This document shows, in pieces, positions 50,124 through 61,333 of a DNA stretch of 64,000 bases. The number at the start of each line of letters is the position of its first letter. The stretch's first letter is position 1. The position numbers and the translations under genes are program-made. The stretch covers positions 19,251 through 83,250 of the forward strand of contig JTDE01001117.1 in the NCBI GenBank assembly GCA_014338405.1, given 5' to 3'. The notes under the pieces are model-generated. The model had not been told where the DNA came from. It worked only from the letters and a program-made list of their open reading frames with translations, and made no database searches. This DNA comes from Paragonimus skrjabini miyazakii. Lineage: Eukaryota > Platyhelminthes > Trematoda > Plagiorchiida > Troglotrematidae.

Positions 50124-50135
50124 GACGGAAATGTC
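50124..50135 (+). ncRNA. GNRA-capped hairpin 3' of the hammerhead
   Basis: GACG pairs with TGTC around a GAAA loop. Aligned positions in other copies give GACT/AGTC with GGAA (28-39), AGCC/GGCT with AAAA (50,897-50,908, minus strand) and AGTT/GGCT with GAAA (51,250-51,261). Three of four base pairs change on both sides between subfamilies while pairing is kept. I infer a selected RNA structure; its role is unknown. Confidence 0.6.
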
Positions 50136-50193
50136 TGTGGGAATGCGACAGCTGCGATCATTTGTGGGTGATGTTCAACTTGAAAGCGTCCAT

Positions 50194-50613
50194 TAGCTCA
50201 CTTCAGTCCCGGTGACCTTTCCTCAAGTGACCCCTATTTGGTCGTCTCATTGTTCATCCCCGCTTCCGCCAACATCACCATCAACATTACCCACATCCTT
50301 CTCTTGCAAACTCGACAATACACAGGTGATCAGATTCTACGGTGTTTTACCAATACGATTGTCGGTTTCATCATTAGGACATCCCCCACTTGTGATCCGG
50401 AAACCTGTTTCAGTCAATCGTAATCGTCCTCGTGACCACTACTAGCAACAATGTTGAGTTCACTTTGGACAAATGTTTATTTAGCTCCTTTTGTTAGTAG
50501 TTCGCGACCTTACTTTTATTCGGTGTTTCACGAAGTTTTTCTTCAGTTGATTTCTTTTGTGTATTTGTTGCTGAACAGACCTCAGCAACATCCAGTGCCT
50601 TCTGTACACGCTT
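50194..50613 (+). repeat. Interspersed repeat of about 400 bp, copy A
   Basis: This aligns over its length with 60,951-61,333 in the same orientation. Shared blocks include ACTTCAGTCCCGGTGACC, CCCCTATTTGGTCGTCTCAT, CCCCGCTTCCGCCAACATCA, GTGATCAGATTCTAC and TTAGCTCCTTTTGTTAGTAG. Both plus-strand copies contain open frames, but different ones, and there are indels, so coding is doubtful. It starts about 10 bp after the hammerhead repeat at 50,184. The family is not recognised; an LTR or LINE UTR piece is possible. Confidence 0.85.
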
Positions 50614-50875
50614 TTATATGGATCCCCTACGGTCCATTGAACTTATACAAAATAGCATGTCAAATCATATTCACAGTAAACAGGAAACACGCTCTCATGC
50701 AAAAATGAGTGGTTTGAAGTGCTCTGGCTACATGAATCTGACAAAAATCGTTTGTGAAATTTGGTGACCTGACGGAGCCCATTGTTTATATGCAAACATG
50801 CACTCGTCGTGTTAATACTGTTTCAGCTAAAATGTAAATGTAAATCCTTTCACCTAGCTAGAAGCTATACTTAAC

Positions 50876-50914
50876 TGCAGCCATCGCATCCGGCTCAGCC
50901 TTTTGGCTAGCCCA
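50876..50914 (-). mobile_element. Hammerhead-repeat, short 3' fragment (copy 9)
   Basis: On the minus strand this reads GGGCTAGCCAAAAGGCT, then GCCGGATGCGATGGCTGCAG, matching the hairpin and the ATGCGACAGCTGCG block. The stem AGCC/GGCT is perfect and the loop is AAAA. No ribozyme core is attached. Confidence 0.6.
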
Positions 50915-51112
50915 ATTCAATCAGAAATAATCTCAATCTTCGAACTTCCGCTCACTTGGTTTATTGAATATCAATGGTAGCCTCATTGATATATCCGGAC
51001 CATAGTGTTGTTGAACGTAATGAACAAAGTGATTCCACTTATTCTTTTTTCGAAACGTTTGGGCCACCTGATTGTGTTTTTGGAGATTGTCATTCGGTCA
51101 TGTTTTAGATTA

Positions 51113-51310
51113 ACGACGTTGTGACCAACATGGTAGTCTCAGAAACACAAAGGCCAGAGCGCCAATTCCGGGCAGAAGGAGGATATGTACTATTAATGAG
51201 CTTTGATAAGAACAAAACTCCAGCCTAGAAATTTTCTCCGAGGTGAGCTAGTTGAAAGGCTTATCTGAGGGTCAAGGCTGAAGTCATGTTTGGGTTGTGT
51301 TCAAATTGAA
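51113..51310 (+). mobile_element. Hammerhead-repeat, near full length but decayed (copy 10)
   Basis: It runs from CGACGTTGTGACCAACATGG through AGTCTCAGAAACACAAAGG, a hammerhead remnant at about 51,187-51,232 (TTAATGAG, AACAAAACTCCAGCCTAG) and GGCTTATCTGAGGGTC to TTCAAATTGAA. C3, G5 and G12 of the core are mutated, so the ribozyme is dead. The downstream hairpin still pairs through two G-T pairs with a GAAA loop. The length of about 198 bp agrees with copy 4. Confidence 0.75.
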
Positions 51311-54300
51311 ACAAACTCAATTCCACAAATTCTGCAAACAATTTGCTCCGATTCTATTTCCATCGGTAAGCTTCATTCCTGTGACTTTTGATGAATACCG
51401 GTCATCCCTCTGACTCGATACAATTCCCTGTGAGCCGGTCTGTTGACTAACAAGCATAAAAGGATTGATAATTGAATGAAGTGTGGGATTGACGGATGAC
51501 TGACGTGACTCACGAATAACATTTCCATTTCAGGGAGGTGAAGGAGTTTTATGGGCTTTTCTCACCATAAAGTTTAACTGTTTTGTACATGTGCCTACCA
51601 CTGTGTGATAGAATTTGTGGAACGTTTGCAGGCGTTTAATCATATAAGATAGGTTAAACTGTCGGGCTTTGAAACTAGAAATACCTATGGTAAACTTGTC
51701 AATTTCGACTGCCGAACTATTGACGTTTTTCACGATGGAAAAACGAACGGAGGTAAAAACTTGGGAACAGTAAGAAAACAGTATTCAGGTGAACAACGGG
51801 TACTCAACGATGATCACTCGTACAATGTTAATTGAGACAGTCACAGTAAGAACGAAATGTATTTTCTTTTGCGGAAAGTGCCGGATCAACTAATGCACGT
51901 TTCTATAACTATAATAAGTCTGAACAAAGATCACAAATTTAGCTTAAACCGTTGGTCGGATCAAATCCAAGTGATAATCGCAATCCCCCCACTCAATTTT
52001 CTCTCAAAGTTTGTTTAACGTCAGTCAAAGTTTTTAGGTAGGATCGAAAAAATAGTGCAATCAAGTGTGGGATGGGTTAATATGTTTTCAAATGATAGCC
52101 GCACGGCGATCGATTCATTTTAAATATTGAATACATACTGTCAGGAATGAAACAGCTAATAAACATGGACCTGACTAAACATTGGAAGGACAGACGGTCT
52201 GCTCTCCGGCGCACCATTCCCCATGTTCTGCTCACACCTGGGTGTATAATCAATTTCACGCATCGTTATCACGTTTCACCGAATTCAAAGTAGCTATTCG
52301 TAATAATGATATGTTCCCGAAGGGCTAGGAACACGGATAAAAACACAGATACCTGCATGGGTGATATTCGGAATCGTCAGTAGCAGAGCGCAATATCCAA
52401 ACAAACCATATATAAACCTTTCGGTGAACCTTCTCTCTGTTTATCCAAAACAATCGGGAACTCATCTTTCAGTTTTTATTAAAATCTGCCATTCCTTTTG
52501 TGCGTGCAGAACGATTTTTGCTAAAGCTGCAAATAACGTTATTGTTATTATTTTCATGTTCTTTTTGTTTGTGTTGTGTCTCTGTAAGACCCATTAATCC
52601 ATAATTTCCGCTCCATTAAACTTCCTGCACTTGTTTCATGTGCATGCTTGTTAATATAGAACGAAAATTTAGTCCAGAGAACACGGGATTTGCCTCTTCA
52701 CATTGTTTAGGCCAGTTTATTTATTGAATACCAACTCGTTCAAACCTGAAAGTATTCTAAACTAGACCAACTATTTAACCCAAACGGCACAAATGCAGTT
52801 ACCAGGATGGGACAGTTTGATCTGGATTAATTTCAGTTCACTTTCTCAGCTTTTAAAAGTTGACGTTTGATTGGCCTCCTACTCCTGCAATTGAGTTTGG
52901 TACTGTAAGTGCATAAATATACTTTACAGTGAAAATGACAAACGTGTATGGCCTACAGTAAATCATGTTAAATTCTATACTATCCTACAAACCCTCGACC
53001 GTCACACGAACTATGAAAAGTAATCGAATTGCGTTCGGTCGTTTGAGAAGAACCTACAGTTTGCAACCGTTCAAGGGATGGCCATGACCTCTTTGACTAA
53101 ATTAATCAGTCCCCCTATCCATATTAACACCGCTTGTTTAAGGTGAACGGAAAAGTTCACTCTTTGGTTCCCTGACCCAAATAGAGTTTATCGTCAAAGT
53201 GTTACTTGGATAGATGCAGAGCATTTCCATGGACTTACAGTCTGTTTGGCAGAAAATCGTTCCAAGAAAATGGACTTCGCAAGAAATGTTGTTATTACAA
53301 TGAACACTACATTTGAACGTGGCATGCAAACGTTTGTTTGTAACAAGTTCTGATGAAACATAAAATGATCATCGCTTTTTCTATAATGTTATGGTTCAAT
53401 TTTATGTGCGGAACCATTTGCTATTAAAACAACACAAAAAGTTACATTATCTATTCAGTCAAATCCCTAATCATTTGTACTTTTGATTCTCGGATGTCAC
53501 TGACTGTTGTGGAGATTAGTTCGCTAGTCGGTTTCGGACAACAAAGTGATTGGAAGAGATTCAGTAATTACACTTGTGTTCACGAGTTCATCATTTTCGC
53601 TCAGAATAAGGTCACACGTGTCAAAATTATTTTCAATAGACAGTGGGCTAACGAGACAAGAAGATTAGATTTTGTCATCTAAGAGAAGATTGTCAAACTA
53701 ATGAATGTTCTTTTAGAACTAAAGTTAGATCTCATTAGCTCAGGTGAATAATCAACTTTTTCAAATATAAACACTTTTATATCAGGAGTATTCAATCAAC
53801 AAAGGCACATCAGTATTTGTATCATCCTCAGTATTGTAAGGTAAATGAAACCACCGTTCAGTTGGGTGAGTGGAATTGATCAGAAAAGTGATGTCCTATG
53901 AGTAGGAACCGCGGTGAAATTTACAATGGAACTGTATGACTCCAGTCACACATAATTTGTTCTCTATGCACCTGGACGAGATTCCCGATTGACCCGCTGG
54001 GAAGTTTATGTGCAAATATTTGTTCAACCGGTATAGCAACCATATTACCATGTCGATCTGCTGAACTGATGTTGACGTAATCGTAACATTTGAACTCTCA
54101 TATATTAAAGCATGATTAGGCAACCTCAGTTATGTTAACATGGGATCGTAGGCGAACGTGCGAGTGTCACGCTCCAATGACTCTTAGGTTGGAGCTAAAG
54201 GAGAGGGACTAGCAGTGAGTTCACCTGGTAGACAGAACGATTTACGTTTCACTCGCAGTCAATGCAAGAATAAGCACTAATTTCCACCAACGTATATATG

Positions 54301-54390
54301 TGACAGGTTTCTTGTTAATTTACAATAAACAACCTCAAGCCAAATGTTTAAAAATGATTTTTTCCCCTTATTCTTGTAAGTTTGGGATTG
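51311..54390. other. Gene-free DNA
   Basis: No exon or repeat was supported. On the minus strand it may be part of the innexin gene's introns, but nothing here shows that. Confidence 0.4.
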
Positions 54391-54404
54391 TTTGTGTGTG
54401 TGTG
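54391..54404. repeat. (TG)n microsatellite
   Basis: A short TG run lies immediately upstream of the tRNA-like head at 54,410. Confidence 0.85.
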
Positions 54405-54409
54405 ACCTT

Positions 54410-54740
54410 GACCTCGTGGTCCGATGGATAAATGCTCGGACAACAATCTACCGCTTATTCACGCGTCGTGGTCTGACTCTGCGGCATGTGCGGTTCCGTT
54501 GAGAATCCACTAGGTTGAAACAATTGCCAACCACTTCGCTGGTGGTCAATGGAACCAACTTTTTCAAAAGCTCTTTCTCAACCGCTTCTGGGGATGTGAT
54601 TGATGCTTGCTTGTTTGCAGGCCAGCCACAAAACGACAGATCGATTTCAGCTAACGAGTGAAAGAAAGCGTATCGTCTAAAACAACTAAGCATGCGATTG
54701 TTCAGGGGTTGTCTATGCATGGCGTTCAAACTAAAAATGT
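54410..54740 (+). repeat. Arg-tRNA-like SINE candidate
   Basis: GACCTCGTGGTCCGATGGAT at 54,410-54,429 followed by AAATGCTCGGAC closely resembles the 5' half of an arginine tRNA. The B-box region near 54,469-54,478 (GGTCTGACTC) matches GGTTCGAGTC at seven of ten positions. The middle does not form an anticodon arm. It is not the same family as the SINE at 1.9 and 26.6 kb. The body extends to an uncertain end near 54.7 kb and contains a 93-codon minus-strand frame that is probably non-coding. Confidence 0.45.
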
Positions 54741-57700
54741 ATGTTTAGTGGAACTTCATAAAGTCGAAAGATTCCTCACACATTCCAATGAAATTAAAAC
54801 TCCATACTCACCCACGGAATAATGAACCAGGCAGTCTATTTTGACTAAGCTTATCTCGTAGTTCCACTTCAGTGGTCAATTTTGTAAGCGTTATTCAAGT
54901 GGCGTTCTATTCAGATTCTTGGACGAACATCAAGTCGTGGCATCACTAGGACAGTGGCTGTATTCGGCACCATTCGTACGCTCCTGGGTTCAGACAATCA
55001 GATGAATTTTCAGTAACGACTGAGATAAGTGTCTTCTGTAATGCTAGTAGAACTGGAAGACTGTGATACTTTATATATCTGTTGGTCTTCTGTTACCCAG
55101 ATCACAAAGTATCTATTACATCATCGTGAAACGGAACCTGAGTGGCCAAACAAGACAAAATATTTTCACAAAGCAGTACGGATCACTTCAACACGAATTT
55201 TTCATACAATAAAGTTAAGGATGGGATGCAGTTTTGCGCTTGGCCCTTTTTCCCCCGCTGTCAATTTGTTCTCAAAGTGGATGGGACGAAGCTGAAAACC
55301 AGTTTGTAGCCCCGGTACTCTCATCAAGTGTTTTTCTTGAAGCTCTATTTTATAGCATTTGATACTTGATACATGCAAGCACTGCATTTTTGGTAAATTC
55401 TAATATTGTTATGATTTACTGCCCGGATCAAATCAATCTACATGCCTTAAGAGCAATCCGCAAGAACTCAAACTCAGTCAAACAGATCGCTAGCTTTCTA
55501 ATCTAAGTTACCGGATTCTTTTATCTTGACTTGGCTCTGACTACGTGAATTCTACAGACGGTGACTGCCACTCATTGATACCGAAAATCAGTCTAGGCTA
55601 GAAACCGTGATTACATAATCATATGATCAGTGTATACACAAATTTCCACCACAGCAATATTGCGCGATAAGCCTACCCTAGAAAGATAGTTCCACCCTGT
55701 GTTTCGTCAATGGGTGTATGCGAAGTTTTTTGTTGAAAAGATCAGCTGTTTCAAAATACAGCGATATCGTTTTGAGGGTCAAATGTTGTTCACTCAAAGG
55801 AGTAACTGGAGTATTTTCTTAATTATATTCAATCTGTTTTTGACCAGGTATTGTTGATACATTAAAATCAAATAGCATGCCAACCTTTGAGTATATTTGT
55901 AACTGTATATTAATAGCTAATGGATGTATTTGATTATCCCATCTCTGATTCTGACATTCGTTATTTTTGTACTGATCACAAGAAACAGGATCTTCTCCTT
56001 AGTATTAACTAGGAATGTTGAGGTGATAGAATGAAACTGTCAGACAGCTTCTACTGTGGACAATCGTACGGCATGTTCAGTGTTGCAATTCACTATAACC
56101 TTTACATTTAATGTTGTATCAAATATATTTGGGTTTGAAGTAAGCCCAAATGGAGATAATAGTTGACAGTAGTCCGCTAGGTACGGAGATACTTTGTTTT
56201 CAAAATCTGATCATCCAGGAGAAGACTAATCGGGTCACTTTGATTTGAAAATAATTTTTGCATAGTGTTAACAAACTCTTCGTATCAACTAGCCGTACAG
56301 TGACTTTTACCTCACACAGAATCCAACCGATTTAACTGAAATGACATTTATACAGAACTAAGAACGTTTCAAAATGGATATGACGGTAAACTTGCCTAAG
56401 TCTCGTGTTCAAGAAGAGGTTGCCTCCCCATCCTTGCACAGATAACATGTCGAGCAAATTAAACAGTTGGGGTTGATTAAATTAGCCAGAGTTCATGGTC
56501 ACTGAATGAACTATGAAAAAAAGCAGAAGGATTGTGACCTTCCTTCTCAGGACCTCGTTCTAACTGGTTGCTGCTTCCATCAAACAAACTAGAGGCCAGC
56601 CAATTAGTTGCTCCATACCATGGAAATTGTTTCGATAAGGCGAACTAAACGTATTGATATATAGCTTGAATAATTGCTCAAGGTTAGCAGTTTCGGGGGA
56701 GTAGAGGAGTTGTTCCCGTCTGACCGCAGATGAACACGCAGTCGGTCAGAATTTATTAATAAATATCAAGATAATTACGACGTCACTAATTTATCTGTAA
56801 TATTATGATGAATTTTTCGTCCACAAAACCACTTTGTGAAAGTATACTTAAAATTGCAGACCACAACGTTTGTTTTAACGAATTTCACAGTTATTTTTGA
56901 TCATTTTAATCGGGTCTTTACAATCACATATTACGTGAACAAATCACATAAAATATAAAACAAATCAATTATTTATTGTAACTACAACCTAAAGATGGCT
57001 CTTCTATGCTTTGTTCATGTTTCGGGTTTGTTCTGTCACCTGCTACAGCCAAACTGATCACGTGGGACGAACCGTAATGCAAATATCCAAAAGGAGTAGG
57101 AAACAATTCCAGATCTTTTGTTTAGCGGCGGTCCGATAAAGCTTATTGTCATAGTAACAGATTCTCACTTTAGAGAAACTGACCATCATACACGGATGGA
57201 TGAAGTTAAGCCCGTCAAATCAATTCAGAGCTCAAATGTTATCAGTGGCAACGGTTATGGCCAATAAAGCTATTTGACTTCTATGACTTCGTATACAATG
57301 CACACAAACTTTATATAATGGCAAAAACCTGATGAGAATTATCGAAAACGGTTGTTCACGCAACCGACTCCCCGGAAGTCCTATGGAAAGCTGCGGAAGA
57401 CATAATCCTGCTAAAAAGTGTGGATATTAATTATATATATTGTTCACGTATTTTCAAACTGAGACACATCTACCACACATGGTATCAGCACACCTTTGGC
57501 GAGGAAAATGTTACTCTACTGCCACTTTTCAGAACCAGCACTTCTCAGCATATCGATTGTATGCACTTGTTTTGTGAGCGTGTTCCGTAATTTGTTGTAA
57601 GGTTCTTACCCAAACAGTGTACAGATCAAATAAAGCCACAAGATTTGGTTGTACAAAAAGCCATGATTTGATTAGATGCAGTGGAGATTCAAATATATAG

Positions 57701-58419
57701 CTTCCATTGCTCCTCCTTGCTCAAGCAGACCTCAGATGGTATTGATGAATGATAGTGCTGGATAATAATGTTATACCGCTATCCAGTATGACAATTTTAT
57801 TTGCCCTTTTAAAGAAATGCCTTTTACAAACCATGAACGTCGTATTTCTGCATTTCATTGCAGTTTACTTCTGTTCTTTCCGTAACTAATGCAACTAGTA
57901 CTTTCAAGCACTTGGCCTTAAAGTTGTATTTATATTCATTACGAAAGCTGACATTGATTCAACAACTATCTGGCCATTACAAATAATAGATATCGGTTTT
58001 GATGACCCCACATTTTGATGACCGTCTGCTTCATCTGACAGCGTATTTTGCCAGCTTACTTAATGTAACCATAATCAGTTTGTCATAATCTGGTTTGTGT
58101 AATAGGCTTACTATTTTGGACATTTTCCTAAGCCGTACAGTGAGCAACCTAGTCGCTCACAAAATTTGTTTCATTTGTATATGTGACTTCGCTTTGTTCA
58201 CTGAGCTATCAGAGTGGATAAAATATAAGCCACCTGTTTTCTTGTCAGCCACATTCCACGTGACTTAAAAGAATGAGTGCAATTTGCTTAATCAACAGAT
58301 GGGTTTTAAAAATGTAAGAACGGTGACGGAAATCCCGAGAAGGTCATTAATTCCGCTTAACAATCCCTCACTGTAGTGTTTTCTGTTTTTAGTTTCATTT
58401 ATCGTTTCAGCAGTTACTC
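54741..58419. other. Gene-free AT-rich DNA
   Basis: A plus-strand open frame at 55,029-55,295 contains RMGCSFALGPFSPAVNLF, faintly like the PLE/LINE motif AMGSPLGP, but support is too weak to call it. Nothing else was recognised. Confidence 0.4.
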
Positions 58420-58558
58420 TAACTAGTTCACCGGGTTTGACAATTTGAATGAAGCGTCATTTGGAACAATCTGCGTTTGAGCTGCATTCGAACCATTGAC
58501 AAGAACGCGGTAAGTGCTTCACCAGCCAACGCAAAGAGACTACTCTGGGAGCTCAGAA
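58420..58558 (-). repeat. tRNA-derived SINE, diverged copy
   Basis: On the minus strand CTTCTGAGCTCCCAGAG leads into a head with GCGTTGGCTGGTGAAGCAC (A-box region) and a GGTTCGAATGCAGCTC B box (58,480-58,495 region). The upstream GAGCTCC and the spacing match the SINE at 1.9 kb. The tail (TTGTTCCAAATGACGC) is more diverged. It is probably an old member of the same family. Confidence 0.45.
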
Positions 58559-59049
58559 GTCGCACGATCTGGCTGAATTAATCACTCGCCTAACCGTGCT
58601 ATGTGAACTACAATTGACCTACGTGATAAACTAGTCGGAAAGATTAAACTGACGACGTCACTGCCAAGTTTGTGGAATGGTATTACTAGTGAGTAACGTG
58701 CTAATTTTGACAACTCGCTTCATGCAGTGAGAAGATTCACCAAAAAAGTAAGCTTCATAGATCACTGTCATTGCCCGTATGTATGGTTTACTTATCAACA
58801 ATACTGAAAAATTTGATCAAATTACAGCAGTATGAATCAATAGATTAATAAATGAGTTACTCGGCAAATCAGTCAATCAGCAAGTCAATTAAATGTTAAC
58901 CTGTTGCACCGATAAAAACTTCGCTAGGGTTTCTCACTCCATCTTTGTTTTGTGGTACAAATGTACTTACTTTTAACGCATCAAATTTGGGAAATGTCAG
59001 AACAGATCACTGTAAATCAGATTCGATCAATGCCAGATAGTTTTGGTAG

Positions 59050-59740
59050 ATTACCTAATATCTAGCTGATATGTACACGTCACTGCATTATGCATTATCC
59101 CACTAGCTCGTTATTTACGAACTTGCAGCTAACAGAAACGATTGATTATCTCTACGGTCGCATGGAGAATAGGCCAATCGACTTCGACATTCCCAACAAA
59201 AATCCAGAATATTGTTATTCTGTTCTTCAGATGATCACGTTCAATCCAGCAAAAAATGTACGAGGTAGAGTGATAGCGTAACAAACGCATTTCAACTGGG
59301 CCCAATACTCGCAGACAGATTTATCGTCAAACACGAGACAAGTGGACTGTTTTGTCATCAGTTAGTACTATCTCTTCAAGTGCTACATTGCCGACATATG
59401 GTGTATGACATGCCGTAGCTCTGAAACTCAGACTCTTATCCGATTGCCCCTATGTATATTTTAACACCAAGTTCATCATCAAAGTAGAACAGAACAAAAA
59501 ATACTCTTTTCTAAATGATACAGTGTTCTGTAGTGTGGATCGATCAGTACGAATATTAACTCAGAAGAAAAAATATAATCGCCAAAACGGAAATTTGATT
59601 TGCTGTTCAATAAGCAAAGCGCAAAAGGTCTGTGTACCGTACGTCATACAGGACAAAATTCAGCACGTTCGAGACATGCTAGTCTTAAGTGAATATTCCC
59701 AGTTATTCCAAGGTGGGAAAATGTGACCATAAATAAAACA
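59050..59740 (+). pseudogene. Penelope-like element RT fragment
   Basis: SSLFTNLQLTETIDYLYGR (from about 59,102) matches PLE SLFTNVPLQETIDYL just after motif A. In another frame LGPILADRFIVKHE (59,296-59,337) matches the motif B region MGSPLGPILADIFMAKLE. CYIADIWCM (from 59,381) occupies the place of the catalytic YVDD, with the first Asp replaced by Ala. A further stretch to about 59,724 (ILTQKKKYNRQN and onward) fits the region before the PLE thumb. Frameshifts and stops make it dead. It retains the palm segment that is deleted from the PLE at 27.8 kb. No GIY-YIG domain was seen downstream. Confidence 0.65.
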
Positions 59741-60950
59741 TCAAGTTATCTGAAAAACCAACACAAAGCCCATTTTCACCACTCTGTCAAATAAAGGTGC
59801 AACTACCATCCGCCAATTTTCTATAGGAGTTAGGAATGCATATTCTATCGCAAGGGTTGTCTCATCGTTTATTGTCTAGTATTGAAAATACACCTGAAGG
59901 AAATGTTGACCAAATTTTGCTTGTCATTTCCTGTTTACCTTCTCACTTGTTGCTACTAAGACGGTCACTTTTAAAGTACCAAAATAATTCAAGAATAATA
60001 CACGATAAGGTTTAATGAAACCCATTTCCAGCGCAATCAATTTTCCCGTGGTTGGTACTGGTCTTCAAAATAAAACCGCATGAAAGCTTCCCAGTCATCC
60101 ACAATGTTTGTCAAGCACACTCCAGAGCTATCAGACTGTGAGTGCTACCTACACCACATTGCGTATATGTGTGCACAAAAACAGTTCGTACAAAAGCTCC
60201 ACCTCCATTGACCACCAAATCCAAAGCGATTTAAAGCAGTTGCAAGTTTGAACCTTTTAATACTGAGTAAAATGCTTTTTGGAAGGCATACCTAACATTT
60301 TTACACGATCAATAAGTTACCCACTCTTTCCCGGTAGATAATGATCCGCCTCACGACAGTGTTTTTAACGAGCTACCTGAATTGTTCTACAATTTTCTAC
60401 ATAATCTGTACATTTCTTATGTGATTATTAAATCCTAGTTTGCAGAATTGACATACAAACTTCATTGGAGTGTGGATAGGCTACTGTTTTGTCGGCTTAG
60501 ACATGAAATAGCTCGTGCTTAGAAGCACGGATGCTTTGGAAGTGTCGTAAATTACTTTGCTTACCAACGTGAAAGGTTCCGTAGAACTCCAGTGTATTTT
60601 ATTGTCATTCGAACACGGATAACCAAAACCAACGATTCAGTTATGAGGGAAACTAGGAATGTACAGTTTAATTCACTTCAGAGCGATATGCCAAATCAAA
60701 TTTCTCTGTGAATATTGGTTTCATTCGTGCATTTTTACTCCCTTTGTCACAACGACCTGTCGAGTGAGTTGTGGTAAAGGCACTGCGTTCAAAGGCGGAA
60801 TCTCAGTCACTTCACCTCATCCACAGTATTTTTGGAGTATGTGGCATCTATGGCAATAAACCAAATCTATTTCCTCATTTGTCCTCACTGACAAATCCAC
60901 TCTCTCGTTTCCACAACACAAAACTGAAGATTCATCAAAGCACCCATACG
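59741..60950. other. No recognised gene
   Basis: I see no exon, RNA gene or repeat between the PLE fragment and the repeat at 60,951. Confidence 0.45.
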
Positions 60951-61333
60951 CTTACTTCAGTCCCGGTGACCTTTCCTCACGTGACCCCTATTTGGTCGTC
61001 TCATTGTTCATCCCCGCTTCCGCCAACATCACCATCAACACAACACACATCCCTCTCTATCAAACTCAACAATACACAAGTGATCAGATTCTACAGTGGT
61101 TTACCTATACGACCGCCAGTCCCATTACAATTGTGAGCCGAAATCATCCTCGTGACCAACAGTGCCAACGATGGTGAGGTCAATTTGGACAAAAGTTTAT
61201 TTAGCTCCTTTTGTTAGTAGTTCGCGACCTTGGTTTCGTTCGATGCTTCATAAAATTTTTCTTTTGTTCAGTCCTTTTGTGCATTTGTTACTGAACAGAA
61301 CTCAGGAGCATGCAGCGCTTTCTGCACACGTAA
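60951..61333 (+). repeat. Interspersed repeat of about 400 bp, copy B
   Basis: This is the second copy of the repeat at 50,194-50,613, in the same orientation, with small indels and many substitutions. Similarity begins at ACTTCAGTCCCGG and ends near CTGCACACG. Unlike copy A it has no hammerhead repeat at its left edge, so the two are separate families or the hammerhead was lost here. Confidence 0.85.

Larger units (their letters stand above)
50040..50184 (+). mobile_element. Hammerhead-repeat with intact ribozyme (copy 8)
   Basis: This copy runs from TTCCGGAAGTGGCAAGG through the ribozyme (50,061-50,105), TTCTTTTCGAAAG, GGCC, the hairpin at 50,124-50,135 (GACG, loop GAAA, TGTC) and ATGCGACAGCTGCGATC to the terminal TTCAACTTGAA. 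The outer 5' arm seen in copies 2, 4 and 5 is not recognisable here. A separate repeat of about 400 bp begins about 10 bp after its 3' end. Confidence 0.85.

Noticed and set aside
55029..55295. PLE/LINE RT motif (MGCSFALGP)
   Set aside because: Two extra residues within the motif and no flanking RT blocks in the correct order.
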